From assembly GCF_000760695.4 (NCBI RefSeq), contig NZ_JHEG04000001.1, positions 5,710,204 through 5,774,203 of the forward strand: a stretch of 64,000 bases of DNA. The letters run 5' to 3'. The stretch comes from Tolypothrix bouteillei VB521301. GTDB lineage: Bacteria > Cyanobacteriota > Cyanobacteriia > Cyanobacteriales > Nostocaceae. Shown one piece after another: positions 53,665-63,799 of this stretch. The position numbers and the translations under genes were made by a program. The notes beneath the pieces were generated by a model, which was not told the origin of the DNA, ran no database searches, and saw only the letters and a program-made list of their open reading frames with translations. The number at the start of each line of letters is the position of its first letter. Position 1 is the first letter of the stretch.

Positions 53665-54108
53665 ATGACTCCATCAACACCAACTCGCGGTCAGGTAGAA
53701 AGAACATTAACACAGCGCATTCAAGCTCTATATCGAGAGCGATTGGGACATCAACCCAGTAAAATCACTTGTCAATTATCAGAGCATAATGTAGTCCTTG
53801 TTTTGGAAGGTTCTATCACCCAACCAGAACAACTACTTGCTCAATCAGGTCGAGTAGAACTCGCCGAGCAAGTTCACTCGGACTTAGATGATGCAATTCA
53901 ACCACAACTTAAGGCACTTATAGAAGAGACTTTAAATGTTTCTGTTATTGAGCTATTAAGCGATGCAACACTAGCCACGGGTCGCACTGGAATTATTGCC
54001 CTTCTGACAAATGCTCCAGAAGTTCGCACTCCTCCCACTCCAACTTCTAAAATTAGGCGTAAACCTTCATCTGGGAGTGGAAACAACCCAGAGAAAACAG
54101 CACTGTAA
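53665..54108 (+). CDS. DUF2294-type protein
   Basis: 147 aa. The segment GQVERTLTQRIQALYRERLG, then KITCQLSEHNVVLVLEGSIT, and LNVSVIELLSDATLATGRTG is the DUF2294 pattern. The last ~30 residues are Pro/Ser/Lys-rich and disordered. It is a small cytosolic protein. In some bacteria members are associated with Na+ transport or stress genes, but the function is unknown. It is convergent with a single-domain response regulator (2-bp gap). Confidence 0.85.
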   Translation: MTPSTPTRGQVERTLTQRIQALYRERLGHQPSKITCQLSEHNVVLVLEGSITQPEQLLAQSGRVELAEQVHSDLDDAIQPQLKALIEETLNVSVIELLSDATLATGRTGIIALLTNAPEVRTPPTPTSKIRRKPSSGSGNNPEKTAL

Positions 54109-54110
54109 AA

Positions 54111-54545
54111 TTATTCCTGGCAGAAATCAAATGCCGAACCAACATTTAATTTTCTCTTTAAATAAGACCGAACCATATCTTCTAAATCTTCGATCATGTA
54201 AGGCTTACTGATATAGTCGTCAAATCCTGACATCAAAATGCGTTCTCTATCCTCCGTGCTAGCTAAAGCAGTGATTGCAATAGCTGTAATGTGCCTGGTA
54301 AGCGGTTCTTGCCTCAGAGAACGCACCACATCAATACCGCTTTTTCCTGGTAACAGGATATCCAACAATATCAGATCGGGTTGGTATTCTTTGGCAACGA
54401 GTACTGTCGTTGAACTATCTTTTTGACAAATCAGCCTACAGCCAAGCGAATCGAGCGCGTAACTTAACAGCAGTAAATTATCATCATTGTCCTCTACTGC
54501 TAAAATTAGGGGTGGCTGAATATTGTGCCGCTTGTTGTCGCTCAT
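54111..54545 (-). CDS. Single-domain response regulator (CheY-like)
   Basis: 144 aa from ATG 54545 (the frame runs on to 54566 with an alternative ATG). Receiver fold with acidic pocket VEDNDDN, phospho-acceptor Asp in LILLDILLPGKSG, Thr in IAITALAS and Lys in YISKPYMI. No output domain. It is close in type to the receiver halves of hybrid kinases. It may take phosphate from one of the two REC-kinases encoded on the other strand, or from a distant kinase. Confidence 0.92.
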   Translation of the reverse strand: MSDNKRHNIQPPLILAVEDNDDNLLLLSYALDSLGCRLICQKDSSTTVLVAKEYQPDLILLDILLPGKSGIDVVRSLRQEPLTRHITAIAITALASTEDRERILMSGFDDYISKPYMIEDLEDMVRSYLKRKLNVGSAFDFCQE

Positions 54546-56582
<2,037 letters not shown>

Positions 56583-56653
56583 GTTGGACATTGAAAATTT
56601 CTGGATTTCACACAACTACAAACCGTTATACACATGATATGAGTTGAGGTTTT

Positions 56654-57271
56654 ATGACGCAAATCAGCACAAAACTCGTTCAACAACTACGTCAAAAAAC
56701 TAGTGTTGGGATTATGGATTGCAAAAAGGCATTGCAAGAAAATAATAGCGACCTTATTAAAGCTGAAGAATGGCTGCGGAAAAAAGGTTTAGCTAAAGCG
56801 ATCGCGATCGCAAATCGCGTATCTGCGGAAGGGCTTGTAGAGAGTTACATCCATAATGGTAGTCGAGTCGGTGTGCTGATAGAAGTCAACTGCGAAACTG
56901 ACTTTGTAGCTCGTAACGAGAAGTTTCAAACCCTAGTTCGAGACTTAGCCATGCAAATTGCTGCTTATCAAAATATAGAGTATGTTAAGGTAGCTGACAT
57001 TCCACTGGAAGTCGTAACTAGGGAAAAAGAAATTGAAATGGGACGAGATGACATAGCTAACAAGCCCGAAGCAGTCAAAGAAAAAATAGTTCAAGGAAGG
57101 ATTGAAAAACGCCTCAAAGAAATGTCTTTGATGGATCAACCTTTCCTTCGGGATTCAAGTAACACTGTAGAAAATGTCATCAAGCAGCATATAGCCTTAC
57201 TGGGTGAAAATATCCAAGTTCGGCGCTTTGTCCGCTTTGTTTTAGGTGAAGGTATTCAGGTGGATGAATAA
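56654..57271 (+). CDS. tsf: Elongation factor Ts paralogue
   Basis: 205 aa. UBA-like N-terminus ([20 protein letters not shown], then [20 protein letters not shown]), the Tu-contacting [10 protein letters not shown] motif (about 85-95) and the C-terminal module ending [19 protein letters not shown]. It would exchange nucleotide on EF-Tu. Cyanobacterial tsf normally follows rpsB; no rpsB is here, so it is likely a second copy, although I cannot exclude that it is the only one. The linker after the UBA-like part is divergent ([10 protein letters not shown] where I expect ADKKSGRV) and is encoded by a tandem HIP1 repeat at 56798-56811. A T-run hairpin follows. Confidence 0.85.
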   Translation: MTQISTKLVQQLRQKTSVGIMDCKKALQENNSDLIKAEEWLRKKGLAKAIAIANRVSAEGLVESYIHNGSRVGVLIEVNCETDFVARNEKFQTLVRDLAMQIAAYQNIEYVKVADIPLEVVTREKEIEMGRDDIANKPEAVKEKIVQGRIEKRLKEMSLMDQPFLRDSSNTVENVIKQHIALLGENIQVRRFVRFVLGEGIQVDE

Positions 57272-57294
57272 ACAAGGCTTTTAGCATAAAGTCG

Positions 57295-57326
57295 GAAAAA
57301 CAGTAGCAATCGCTGCTGTTTTTTTA
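57295..57326 (+). terminator. Hairpin terminator after the EF-Ts gene
   Basis: AAAACAGTAGC (57297-57307) pairs with GCTGCTGTTTT (57312-57322) with one wobble, followed by a T-run to 57325. It fits a factor-independent terminator about 25 bases after the stop. Confidence 0.75.
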
Positions 57327-57355
57327 ATTTGTTCGTAGTGGTGCTAAAGCTGTTG

Positions 57356-57949
57356 TCACTCATTTTGTGGCGATCGCTGAAAAAGTTGTCGTCTCGTTGC
57401 TAGAAGTTGCAAACCTTTACTTACCATCAAAATGAGTAACACGACAACTAGAGCTATAGCCAAAAGAGGAACAAAGATTGCTAGGGCTGAGAGAACGATC
57501 GCACCCACAGCCTCTATGGTGGAAATAACACCGTTACCGAAACCTCCGGTGAGTGCTGTTGAAGACAAACGAGTCATCCCCATGAAAGTTTGGATAATTC
57601 CTGCAGCACCACCACCAGCAAGAACGGCGACTGTCCATTCTAATAAAGGAGTCGTGGTATCGTGAACCAAAGCTTTAGTGATAAAAGTTCCTACCGCGAT
57701 CGCAGTAGGTGTGGAGACGACATCCAAAGCATGATCGACCCAAGGAATGTAATAAGCTGCAACCTCAATACAAGTGGCTACAGCAAAGGCTATGAGTGCC
57801 GGATATGTTCCAATCCAGCTAAAATCTGGTGAAAGTGGTAAATGCCCGTAGATGGCAGCGATACTCATGACAAGAGGTGGTACAAAAATGCGAAAGCCAC
57901 AGGCTGCACTGAGAGCAATACCTATACCTATACTTAATAATGTATCCAT
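57356..57949 (-). CDS. DUF4126-type membrane protein
   Basis: 197 aa, about five membrane helices rich in Ala, Gly and Val. SIGIGIALSAACGFRIFVPP, then YIPWVDHALDVVSTPTAIAV and the Gly-rich VLAGGGAAGIIQTFMGMTRL are the DUF4126 pattern. It is in the inner or thylakoid membrane. Function unknown. It is convergent with the EF-Ts gene (84-bp gap). No clear ribosome binding site. Confidence 0.85.
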   Translation of the reverse strand: MDTLLSIGIGIALSAACGFRIFVPPLVMSIAAIYGHLPLSPDFSWIGTYPALIAFAVATCIEVAAYYIPWVDHALDVVSTPTAIAVGTFITKALVHDTTTPLLEWTVAVLAGGGAAGIIQTFMGMTRLSSTALTGGFGNGVISTIEAVGAIVLSALAIFVPLLAIALVVVLLILMVSKGLQLLATRRQLFQRSPQNE

Positions 57950-58069
57950 AGGGTTACGACTTCATGCCCGATCTCGCGAACGGGTTTAAATGTCCAATAT
58001 TACTTAGTAATTTAGAAAAAATTTATAACAAAGGCATCTGACAAAAGAGTTGTCAATCAAGAATGATGG

Positions 58070-58378
58070 CTATTCCTTAGGCGACGAAGGATCGGGACTG
58101 TTTTTACGAGGTGTTAGTTTTTCTTCTACCTGAGGTTGCGGATTTACTTTAAGAACAGGCTCATTTGGAGAACTTTGTCTTTGTCTGAGAATTTGAATTT
58201 CTCTCTCTATCAAATCCTGTCCTTTATTAAAAAAGTCTTGAGAGTTAAAGGGAACTAGATCGCGAGAGAAACGTTGAATTTCTGTTGACGTTAGAGGAGG
58301 GTTGACTTGGACAGCATAAGCAGAGGTTTGTCCAACGAGTACAAAAGGCACTAAGTATAATAAAGCTTTGGTTTTCAT
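58070..58378 (-). CDS. Small exported hypothetical protein
   Basis: 102 aa. A signal peptide (about 1-22, ending TSAYA) is followed by a hydrophilic helix (about 30-68, TSTEIQRFSRDLVPFNSQDF, then NKGQDLIEREIQILRQRQ) and a Pro/Ser/Lys-rich disordered tail. The start NPPLTSTEIQRFSRDLVPF is like other small cyanobacterial periplasmic proteins of unknown role. No partner gene is evident. Function unknown. Confidence 0.65.
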   Translation of the reverse strand: MKTKALLYLVPFVLVGQTSAYAVQVNPPLTSTEIQRFSRDLVPFNSQDFFNKGQDLIEREIQILRQRQSSPNEPVLKVNPQPQVEEKLTPRKNSPDPSSPKE

Positions 58379-58726
58379 AAAATGAAAAGGCAGCAGTTGT
58401 CACGCTATAACTGCCATGTGGTAGGAACAGGTTATAAACCCTCTTGTGTTGGGTTTATAACTACTAAGATAAACCAAAACACTTTTGGCTGCCCTCCTAC
58501 AAATGGGTGAGCTATTCAGTCGTCTACATTCAATAAATCACAAAGTTTTGCTTGGGGTAGGCAGTGCTCGCCAATACTGAACGATAGGCACTGCTCGCCC
58601 TACAAAAGCCCGACAAAGTTGTTTACCAAGCACCTCTATTGAAAAATTATACCAATTTGAAAAAAGAAGGTGACAGACAGTTGAGTAAAATTCAGCCATA
58701 TAAGGCTTTTTCAAGCCAAAATGGCA
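58379..58726. repeat. Spacer with a tandem GGCAGTGCTCGCC-type repeat
   Basis: GTAGGCAGTGCTCGCC and TAGGCACTGCTCGCC (about 58558-58573 and 58585-58600) form a direct repeat, and CGCCCTACAAAAGCC ends it. It is part of a dispersed cyanobacterial family (compare GGGCGAGACGCCCATCCTAC at 33742-33762). Otherwise the 348 bases hold no gene. Confidence 0.5.
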
Positions 58727-59533
58727 TTACCTCTGAACTTCTTTGAGGATTTGAACAATTTGGTCATATCTATTTTGATGACCCTGCTGCTGAAACAATT
58801 CTGCTGCTTTTTGTAAATCTTGGATTCCTTGTTTTGTCTTCTTTGTATTTAGGTAAAGAATTCCCCGGTTTTTATAAGCCAGAGCATAGTCTGTTTTGAG
58901 CGCGATCGCTTGGTTGTAATCCTCTATCGCTCCTTGGCGATCGTGCATTTGCAATTTGACATTTCCTCGATTCAGATAAGCAGAATAAGGTCCTTTATCT
59001 GTCCAGTTATTGACTTGAATTGCCTTTGTATAATCAGCAATAGCTGCTTTTTTATCACCCATATTTTGCTGGACAATGCCTCTGTTGTAGTAAACTTCAG
59101 AGTCTTGAGGATTTATACGGATGGCTTGGTTATAATCTGCTACTGCTCCTTTATAATTACCCATCTCATCCCGTAATTGTCCTCGGTTAATATACGCGTC
59201 AACAATCGCTCCTTTACCCCAGCTTTCGTTGATTTGAATTGCCTTATTGTAGTCAGCAAGCGCTGCTTCTTTATTGCCTAAGTCGTAATACGTTATCGCT
59301 CTATTGTAGTATGCCAGTGAATAGCGGGGATTCAGGCGAATTGCTTGGGTATAATCTGCCAATGCTCCTTGCAAGTCTCCTGCATTAGATTTTTCCAGTC
59401 CTTGATTGAGCAAATCACTGGCATTACTTTGAGGGCTTTCTATTGGTGCTGGTGTTTGAGCATAAACTTGAGGAACATTTACTAGAACAGCGATCGCACC
59501 CAGAACTGCAATGGAAGTTGAAGTTAATCTCAT
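58727..59533 (-). CDS. Exported TPR-repeat protein
   Basis: 268 aa from ATG 59533 (an upstream TTG frame to 59581 is less likely). A signal peptide (about 1-25, ending VYA) is followed by five to six TPR units with the A-x-A-D-Y-x-x-A-I motif (GALADYTQAIRLNPRYSLAY, then EAALADYNKAIQINESW and others). TPR proteins are scaffolds for protein complexes; this one is in the periplasm or lumen. Partners unknown. A second TPR gene lies just upstream, probably related by ancestry but not by recent duplication. Confidence 0.9.
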   Translation of the reverse strand: MRLTSTSIAVLGAIAVLVNVPQVYAQTPAPIESPQSNASDLLNQGLEKSNAGDLQGALADYTQAIRLNPRYSLAYYNRAITYYDLGNKEAALADYNKAIQINESWGKGAIVDAYINRGQLRDEMGNYKGAVADYNQAIRINPQDSEVYYNRGIVQQNMGDKKAAIADYTKAIQVNNWTDKGPYSAYLNRGNVKLQMHDRQGAIEDYNQAIALKTDYALAYKNRGILYLNTKKTKQGIQDLQKAAELFQQQGHQNRYDQIVQILKEVQR

Positions 59534-59690
59534 AACTTTATATATAGTTGTGTGATTATACAGGAAGTCAATTCCTTTCAACTTAGGATGCCCAATTCCA
59601 CTGCAAAATAATCACTTCAGTCTTTTGTTTTCTCTTGACACGTTTCCTCGATTAAAAATGTAAAAACACGTAACCCATGTCCCATAGCTT

Positions 59691-60671
59691 CTAAATTATA
59701 GAGGGAGTACATAGCGTGAAGAGACTTTTTTTTGCGACAAGAGCTATTTCTGACAAAAATGGAAGTTGTCGCCGTATATTTTGAAGAAAATCCAAAGTTT
59801 TTCTGTGCGCTGCGGTTTCTTGATGGAAAGCAAAGTTATCGGCTGCCTTTTGTAAGTCTGTAATTGCTGCTTGTTTGTAACCTAGCAAGTCATAGGCTAC
59901 ACCTCGGTTGAAATGAGCACTGGCATTGTTTGGCTGTAGTTTGAGCGATGCTGTAAAATCCGCAATCGCACTCTTGTTATCCCCACTTCGCCCACAAACG
60001 CAACCTCGATTGTAGTAAGCTCTGTAGTTGTTGGGATCGAGACGAAGTGCTGTTGAGAAGTCGAGCAAAGCGGTTTGTAAGTTTAGCAACTGAAAATGAG
60101 CTAGTCCGCGCTCGTTATAGATTTCTGCTAGAAGTAGATTGGATGTCTGAGGAATCTGAGTTAACGCCAGATTGTAATCAGATATTGCTTGTTGGTAATT
60201 CCCCAACATAGCGCTGGCGACTCCTCGGTTGTAGTAAGCCTTAAAATTGTTGGGTTGAAGTGCGATCGCTCGATCGTTGTCAGCGATCGCTGCTTGGTAA
60301 TGTCCGAGTCTGTAGCGTGCTAATCCCCGATTTAGATATGGCTCGGCATTGTTAGGGGCAAACTCTATGGCGCGATCGCAATCTGCAATGGCATTCTGAT
60401 AATCTCCTAACTGAAGATTGGCAAGACATCGATTGCTATAAGCAGCCGTAAAATGACTTCTCAGTTGAATAGCCTCTGTAAAATCTTTAACAGCTAGGCG
60501 GTAATTGCTATCGAGCATCTTTTCTACACCTAACTTAAAAAAGTCGCCTGCTGTCATTTGGATATTAGGGGCGGGTGATGGGTATGCAGGTAAGGTGAGA
60601 AAAAAACAGACAAATCCAACAGCAATACTGAAATTGAGTATGAATCGAAAGCATTGATTGAAGTGATTCAC
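59691..60671 (-). CDS. Exported TPR-repeat protein, second gene
   Basis: 326 aa. A signal peptide (about 1-33, ending PAYPSPA) is followed by about seven TPR units (LAVKDFTEAIQLRSHFTAAY, NAIADCDRAIEFAPNNAEPY, AAIADNDRAIALQPNNFKAY, QAISDYNLALTQIPQ and others). Mature part is helical throughout. It is encoded head to tail with the other TPR gene (158-bp gap), so they may be transcribed together. Its ligand is unknown. Confidence 0.9.
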   Translation of the reverse strand: MNHFNQCFRFILNFSIAVGFVCFFLTLPAYPSPAPNIQMTAGDFFKLGVEKMLDSNYRLAVKDFTEAIQLRSHFTAAYSNRCLANLQLGDYQNAIADCDRAIEFAPNNAEPYLNRGLARYRLGHYQAAIADNDRAIALQPNNFKAYYNRGVASAMLGNYQQAISDYNLALTQIPQTSNLLLAEIYNERGLAHFQLLNLQTALLDFSTALRLDPNNYRAYYNRGCVCGRSGDNKSAIADFTASLKLQPNNASAHFNRGVAYDLLGYKQAAITDLQKAADNFAFHQETAAHRKTLDFLQNIRRQLPFLSEIALVAKKSLFTLCTPSII

Positions 60672-60794
60672 AGGCGATGGCTCACATAAATTACAAGGTC
60701 AGGGGTTAGGAGTCAGGGAAAAACCCAATGCCCAATCCCCCCGATCGATATTTATACGTGCTAGTGCATACAGTCCGCGATCGCGACTGAAACT

Positions 60795-61133
60795 CTATTT
60801 CCAGTCCTTATTATTAGCTTCGTCTAGCACATATGCTGCTACATCTTCTATTTGCTGGGGTTGTAAACGACCTTTAAAGGCAGGCATTGCATTTTTACCA
60901 TTTGTGACTTGAGCAATGATGGCTTCAGATGAGTTCATTGCATACTTGTCTAGGGCATCTTTCTTCAGGCTTTTCTGAGCTTGAACTAAGTTCTTACCAC
61001 CTGCATGACAAGAGGCACAATTGGCGTTAAAAATTTTGGCTCCTTTCACGGCGTCAGATGCCAAAGCAGGACGGTTAAAAGCAAAAGTTAATATTGCTAT
61101 AGCCAACAACAGCACTGAAATAACTTTTTTCAT
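60795..61133 (-). CDS. petJ: Cytochrome c6
   Basis: 112 aa. The signal peptide ends near ALA (about 1-25). Haem site C39-A-S-C42-H43, axial Met M83 in [11 protein letters not shown]-terminal helix [15 protein letters not shown]: the canonical cytochrome c6 pattern. It replaces plastocyanin as electron donor to photosystem I in copper shortage. An AGGAGACAAAGG site precedes ATG 61133. The dyad GACAGATTGTC lies 78 bases before the start in the same orientation as at petE, which supports shared copper control. Confidence 0.95.
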   Translation of the reverse strand: MKKVISVLLLAIAILTFAFNRPALASDAVKGAKIFNANCASCHAGGKNLVQAQKSLKKDALDKYAMNSSEAIIAQVTNGKNAMPAFKGRLQPQQIEDVAAYVLDEANNKDWK

Positions 61134-61210
61134 CCTTTGTCTCCTCTACAACAAGACTCATTCTAGAAAATCCTTCATAATTCTCTGGCTCTTGCTTTGT
61201 GGCGTCAAAA

Positions 61211-61221
61211 GACAATCTGTC
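61211..61221 (-). promoter_or_regulatory. GACAGATTGTC dyad upstream of petJ (candidate copper-switch operator)
   Basis: On the + strand it reads GACAATCTGTC; on the minus strand (the petJ sense) it is GACAGATTGTC, identical to the 11 bases before petE (21943-21953). It lies 78 bases upstream of the petJ ATG, a distance fitting an operator over or near the promoter. Binding by PetR is inferred from known petE/petJ biology. Confidence 0.6.
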
Positions 61222-61364
61222 AAAGTTGGCTTGCTGTTGCGCTTTTATTGCAATAACAAGTTATTGCAATGCCACCTTTTTACAATGCATTTAAAACGTC
61301 TATTTGGTTTAAAATTTGTGATGAGGGAACTTTAACTGCATTCTTTAAAGATACTTAACAATTC

Positions 61365-61772
61365 ATGGGACAGTATGAACGCCTAATTCTCATGGCAGAG
61401 GACGAACTGACACAGTACAGTACCGATGCTCGTAAAATAGAAAAACTTCGGCAGAAGATTGGTCTTTCTGTTTCCGCAAAAGAACAACAAGAAGTCAAAA
61501 AAGTACTGCTTGCTGAAATGCCCTCCGATCCGATCTCTCAACTTGTGGAAACGCAGCGTCAAGCAGTGGCGCTACCTTTTTGGGGAATTGCCGGTCTGGG
61601 TTTGTTGCTAGGAATTTCTTTTATGCAACCTTTGGACTTGCTTGCTACTGTAATTGGTACGGCGATCGCCATCCGCGTGCAAAAGTGGGGCTGGAGGCTG
61701 CAAGCCAAACGGTTGGTGTTACAAACTCTGGAAGATATTGAAGAGCGAATTCAAAAAGAGCGATCTGTGTAA
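61365..61772 (+). CDS. Conserved cyanobacterial membrane protein, 135 aa
   Basis: N-terminal half is helical and charged (YERLILMAEDELTQYSTDAR, then KIEKLRQKIGLSVSAKEQQE). Two adjacent membrane segments (about 72-88 and 90-108, LPFWGIAGLGLLLGISFMQP, then LDLLATVIGTAIAIRV) are followed by a short helical tail. I recall similar proteins in cyanobacteria with no function. It is divergent from petJ, with a 231-base spacer holding the copper-type dyad. There is no clear ribosome binding site. Confidence 0.75.
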   Translation: MGQYERLILMAEDELTQYSTDARKIEKLRQKIGLSVSAKEQQEVKKVLLAEMPSDPISQLVETQRQAVALPFWGIAGLGLLLGISFMQPLDLLATVIGTAIAIRVQKWGWRLQAKRLVLQTLEDIEERIQKERSV

Positions 61773-62432
61773 TAAAGTGCGATCGCTTTGCAAAGGGCAT
61801 CACTAAACGGACTCATTTAACTCGATCTTAAAAACACTGTCAATTTTCCGAAAATTCTTATACTAACTTTATTTTTTTAACCTGAAATTTATTTCTCCCG
61901 GTTCGCTTGTTTTTTTAGGAGTTAGACGAAAGAGAAGCAAAAGCGTGAAGGCGAAATTTGATGGCAAAGTGGAAAGCGAGTGGGCGTAAGTGGTGGTGAA
62001 AAAAGCGCTGCTTGACATTGTGTAGTATGTGTATTATAAAAGGATTGTACTGCATAATCTAAACACGCTAGGCGAATGATGGCTTGTGCCACTTTACGCT
62101 CGCTTAACTAAAGTATTGGAGTCCTATTCATAAATTGAGTAACTTTTATCTATCTACGATTATTGGCGTTGCATAAAATAGGGATGAATCCTTGAACCGC
62201 GTTCTCGAAGCGTGCCGACGAAGGAGGCACAGACACGAAGTGCGCGAAGAAGTTAGATTTTTTCGTTTACAACAATTCAAAAACACCCCGCAATTACGCA
62301 ACACCCGATTTTTTATCCTTAATCCTTTATCTTTCATCCTGATTGAAAGCTGTCGATAATTCACAGTGAGATTTTGTCGTGTTCTAGAAAAAACTATTTC
62401 AAAATATGTAACTTGTGTAGAGGAGGTAAGTT
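61773..62432. other. Gene-free spacer with a repeat-derived patch
   Basis: About 660 bases. A GC-rich patch at 62195-62255 (CGCGTTCTCGAAGCGTGCCG, then GGAGGCACAGACACGAAGTG) looks like a dispersed repeat; a 72-codon minus-strand frame (62146-62364) across it is spurious. GTAGAGGAGG (62416-62425) is the Shine-Dalgarno of the RNA ligase gene. Confidence 0.5.
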
Positions 62433-63425
62433 ATGAGCACATTTAAAGTTGAGGTTGTAGAAATCAAGAGTGTAGATCCTCACCCCAACGCTGATAGATT
62501 GGACATTATAAATTTGGAAGGAATGGCATATCAAGTTATCAGCGCCAAAGGAAACTTTCAACCTAAAGATTTTGCATTTTATTTTCCTATTGATAGTGTT
62601 ATTCCAGAAGACTATCTCGATAAATTTGGAATTCGTCCTTATTACTCCAAAAAACTTCGTGCTGCTAAACTGCGGGGCATTTTTTCTGAAGGCTTGCTCA
62701 TTCCTGTAGGGGAGAATTTTACAGGAAATCCTGGGGATGACTATACTGAATATTTCGGTGTAACTAAATATGAATATCCAGTTCCTAAAGGAATGAGTGG
62801 AGAAATGGAAAGTCATATCGGGCATTATAAATTTCCCAGCCCCGAAAATCTCAAGCGCTACAAAGACGTATTGATAGAAGGCGAGGAAGTCGTCATCACA
62901 GAAAAGCTACACGGAACTAACTTCACAGTATTAGTAGATGCTGATGGCAATACTCATATTGGCAGCCATAACTACTTTTGGAAAAATAATGAGGTGAATA
63001 AAAATCTAGTTTATGTTCGTGCTTACCACGAGAATATTGTTTTACACAAACTTCCTCCTCTCACGCAAGTTTTTGGAGAAATCTATGGTGTCCAAGATAT
63101 TAAATACGGTTTACCAAATGGCAAAATAGGGCTGGCTTTATTTGCTGTCCGTCAGGATAAACAGTTTCTCAATCACACCGATTTTGTTGCTTTTTGTGAA
63201 GAATTTTCCTTACCAAGAGTACCCGTACTTTATCAAGGTCCTTATAGTTGGGACGCTGTGTCACAATTTAACAACGCCAATAGCACACTCAGCACAGACT
63301 CTATAATGGAAGGTGTTGTTGTGCAACCTACCGTTGAAAGACACCATCCTGAAGTAGGTAGGGTTGTTCTGAAATTAATTAGCGACAGATATTTACTTCG
63401 CAATGAAGGAACAGAATTACATTAA
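62433..63425 (+). CDS. RNA ligase of the DRB0094 (Rnl5) type
   Basis: 330 aa. The N-terminal ~115 residues form an OB fold of the type seen before the ligase domain in Deinococcus DRB0094 (FKVEVVEIKSVDPHPNADRL). The nucleotidyltransferase domain has the catalytic Lys K158 in EEVVITEKLHGTN (motif I), FGEIYGV (motif III), IMEGVVVQP (motif IV) and VVLKLIS (motif V). It should adenylate itself and join RNA ends, or RNA to DNA. A strong GAGGAGG site precedes ATG 62433. Related ligases are linked to RNA repair or tRNA healing. The gene downstream is cut by the edge, so a repair operon cannot be judged. Confidence 0.88.
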   Translation: MSTFKVEVVEIKSVDPHPNADRLDIINLEGMAYQVISAKGNFQPKDFAFYFPIDSVIPEDYLDKFGIRPYYSKKLRAAKLRGIFSEGLLIPVGENFTGNPGDDYTEYFGVTKYEYPVPKGMSGEMESHIGHYKFPSPENLKRYKDVLIEGEEVVITEKLHGTNFTVLVDADGNTHIGSHNYFWKNNEVNKNLVYVRAYHENIVLHKLPPLTQVFGEIYGVQDIKYGLPNGKIGLALFAVRQDKQFLNHTDFVAFCEEFSLPRVPVLYQGPYSWDAVSQFNNANSTLSTDSIMEGVVVQPTVERHHPEVGRVVLKLISDRYLLRNEGTELH

Positions 63426-63442
63426 TAAGGATCAAAGAAAAA

Positions 63443-63595
63443 TGGTAGGTTGGTTTGAGCGACAGCGAAACCCAACAAATATTCCATCAGGTTAGGTTTT
63501 TCCGTAAAAATTACGCATATCATTATTTAGACGTAACGGCAAAACCAACAAATATATTATTTGGTTGGGTTGAGGAACAAAACCCAACCTACCCC
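63443..63595. repeat. Inverted repeat element (GGTAGGTTGG/CCAACCTACC)
   Basis: GGTAGGTTGG at 63444-63453 is matched by AACCCAACCTACC at about 63581-63593, with inner GCGAAACCCAACAAATATT and CCAACAAATATATTATTTGG repeats. It belongs to the dispersed GGTTGGGTT...AACCCAACC family of cyanobacteria; a partial copy lies near 40790. A 63-codon frame across it is spurious. Confidence 0.6.
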
Positions 63596-63799
63596 ATCTT
63601 AATAAAGAAAATTTACTTAAATCTTAAGTATGACTGGTGCAAGTAGTGTTAAATATGGATACAATGTTACAGGGTTATGAGGTAAAAATAACGCCATGCA
63701 AGTTTGTACACGAGAAGCCAAACATCCATAACAATCGCTCCTACCAATATCTCACATAAAAAAAGACATCATATTAACACTGCTGCACCATTAAAAATC

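Noticed and set aside
62146..62364. 72-codon minus-strand frame
   Set aside because: Runs through a repeat-like GC-rich patch, and no start signal is present.
63455..63646. 63-codon + strand frame
   Set aside because: Covers the GGTTGGGTT repeat; the product is repeat-derived.
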